NCBI GenBank assembly: GCA_044225565.1
Contig: JBGAIL010000121.1
Location: forward strand, 1-14,642
DNA: 14,642 nt
Direction of reading: 5' to 3'
Origin: CAVXAE01 sp044225565
GTDB taxonomy: Bacteria > Pseudomonadota > Gammaproteobacteria > Steroidobacterales > Steroidobacteraceae
In this document: positions 13,597 through 14,642 of the stretch, piece after piece
Layout of the letters: the number at the start of each line of letters is the position of its first letter
Position numbering within the stretch: position 1 is the first letter of the stretch
Position numbers and translations under genes: made by a program
Notes under the pieces: model-generated
Seen by the model: only the letters and a program-made list of their open reading frames with translations
Database searches by the model: none
What the model was told of the DNA's origin: nothing

Positions 13597-14642
13597 TCAT
13601 TCCGGCGGGGCGAAACGAATGGACATGCGTACCGGCACTTCGGTCGGCGCGCCGCTGACGACCGGGGGCTCATAGCGCCAGCGTCGCACGGCGGCGATCG
13701 CGGAGCGGTCGAATACACCCTTCGGCTCCGCGGACTGCACGCGGATGTCGCGCGGCTCGCCTTCGGTGTTGACGGTGAATTCGACGATCACGGTGCCGCC
13801 CAGCTGGCGGGCGAGGGCGTCCGCCGGATAGTCCGGCGCGACATAGCGCTTGCGCTTCAGGATGCTCTGAAGGCTTCCGGACGTGCGTTTGACGTTAGTA
13901 TCCACGGGAACGCTGGCCTCGCGAGCGGCCAGCGCCGCTTGTTCGGCCTTGGCCTGCTCTTCGCGCGCCTTGTCGCGCTCGGCCTGTGCCTGGCGCTCCG
14001 CTTCGGCAGTTGCCGCCGCACGGGCGTCGCGAATCTTCTTCTGCTCGGCCGCCGCCGCTGCGTCTCGGGCAGCCTGGTCGGCCACGCGCTTCGCCCGGAC
14101 CTCGTCCTGGAGGCGCGAGATCTCGGACCGCCATCGCGTGATCTGCGGCGCGGCCATGAGATTGTTCTGCTGGGCTGCACGCACCAGGGCCGCGGCGCGA
14201 TCCAGGTTGCCGTCCGCCATGGCCTTCGAGACTTGCGCGTTCGTGAGCTGCTGCTGGAAGGTCGCGACACGCGCGTCCTCGGGTATCGCATTCTTGAATT
14301 GCGCGAGCGCGGTGGCCGCCTCGTCGAGCTTCGAATCGTTCAGAGCATCCTCGAACCGGCCTGCGAGCACGCCGGCGATGCGATTCAGGCCATCCAGCGC
14401 CTCGGCGCTGGCGGCATCCGTCGCGACGGCCGAACGGTAGTACAGCAGGGCATTGTCGCCGGCCGGCTCGGCGTAACGCCGCTCGCGCATGGCGAGGCGC
14501 GCCTTTTCCAGCAGATCATCCACCTTGCCCTTCACCAGGGAGGTTTCGACCGCGGGCAGTGTGGTTTCGGCGACCGCGGCGGCATCCGTCTGTTGCTCGG
14601 CAGCGGGCGTCTGCGGGGTGAGCGGCGCCTTGTCCTTGCTCA
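13597..14642 (-). CDS. TonB-like energy transducer with coiled-coil and repeat region, N-terminus at or beyond window edge
   Basis: At least 347 residues are visible. The frame is open to the window edge, where the last two bases (TG of an NTG codon before SKDKAPLTP) could be a start codon or internal sequence. The C-terminal 80 or so residues are a TonB C-terminal domain: YVAPDYPADALARQLGGTV, then VIVEFTVNTEGEP, and FDRSAIAAVRRWRYEPP. This domain contacts outer membrane TonB-dependent receptors. Before it are a helical repeat-like region (LYYRSAVATDAASAEALDGL, then KLDEAATALAQF and NLDRAAALVRAA), and an Ala/Glu/Lys-rich coiled coil (EAERQAQAERDKAREEQAKA). No membrane segment is seen; if one exists it lies upstream. 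The frame also contains a GTG at 14535, which I do not favour. The kinase gene follows after 39 bases on the same strand. Whether TonB and the kinase share a function is unknown. Confidence 0.85.
   Translation of the reverse strand, partial: SKDKAPLTPQTPAAEQQTDAAAVAETTLPAVETSLVKGKVDDLLEKARLAMRERRYAEPAGDNALLYYRSAVATDAASAEALDGLNRIAGVLAGRFEDALNDSKLDEAATALAQFKNAIPEDARVATFQQQLTNAQVSKAMADGNLDRAAALVRAAQQNNLMAAPQITRWRSEISRLQDEVRAKRVADQAARDAAAAAEQKKIRDARAAATAEAERQAQAERDKAREEQAKAEQAALAAREASVPVDTNVKRTSGSLQSILKRKRYVAPDYPADALARQLGGTVIVEFTVNTEGEPRDIRVQSAEPKGVFDRSAIAAVRRWRYEPPVVSGAPTEVPVRMSIRFAPPE

Noticed and set aside
1..14642. A CRISPR array, tRNA or rRNA genes, an insertion sequence, or phage genes
   Set aside because: I saw no regularly spaced repeats, no tRNA- or rRNA-like sequence, and no transposase, integrase or phage structural gene on either strand.

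Overview
The window is GC-rich with long, tightly packed genes. It reads as the chromosome of a free-living gammaproteobacterium, probably of the Steroidobacterales/Nevskiales/Lysobacterales type. This placement is an inference from the gene mix: a MacB-TolC efflux pair, an UrcA-family protein, exported peptidases, and a TonB protein with a long coiled-coil/repeat region. I see no tRNA, rRNA, CRISPR array, insertion sequence or phage gene, and nothing in composition suggests recent transfer. No gene-free stretch reaches 300 bases.

Layout. Positions 1-1737 (+) hold the end of a MacB-type ABC permease overlapping a TolC-family outer membrane factor, the end of an efflux operon. A small secreted UrcA-family protein (1761-2093, -) converges on it and diverges from a DUF885 lipoprotein (2276-4021, +). 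That gene is followed by an exported M28 peptidase of the glutamate carboxypeptidase II type (4112-6478, +), which carries an in-frame 23-residue tandem duplication. Facing it is a two-domain protein (6553-8286, -) joining a HAD-IIB phosphatase to a HerA/DUF87-like ATPase, preceded by a 62-residue single-span membrane protein (8362-8550, -). Next come a GNAT acetyltransferase related to SSAT/thialysine acetyltransferases (8710-9207, +) and an exported amidohydrolase of the Xaa-Pro dipeptidase type (9245-10540, +).

The right end (10598-14642, -) is a signalling cluster transcribed leftwards. In order it has a TonB-like protein running off the window, a membrane-bound CheA-like kinase (two membrane segments, PAS, Hpt, HATPase, no CheW-like domain), a single-domain CheY-like regulator and a CheX-like phosphatase. 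The last three genes are joined by a 1-base overlap and a 3-base gap. I infer a self-contained phosphorelay: the kinase autophosphorylates its Hpt histidine, CheY takes the phosphate, and CheX removes it.

Three exported or membrane-attached hydrolases (DUF885, M28, amidohydrolase) suggest peptide scavenging outside the cytoplasm. The two observations most worth following are the HAD-HerA fusion and the receptor-kinase/CheY/CheX operon next to TonB. I cannot tell without searches whether either is undescribed.
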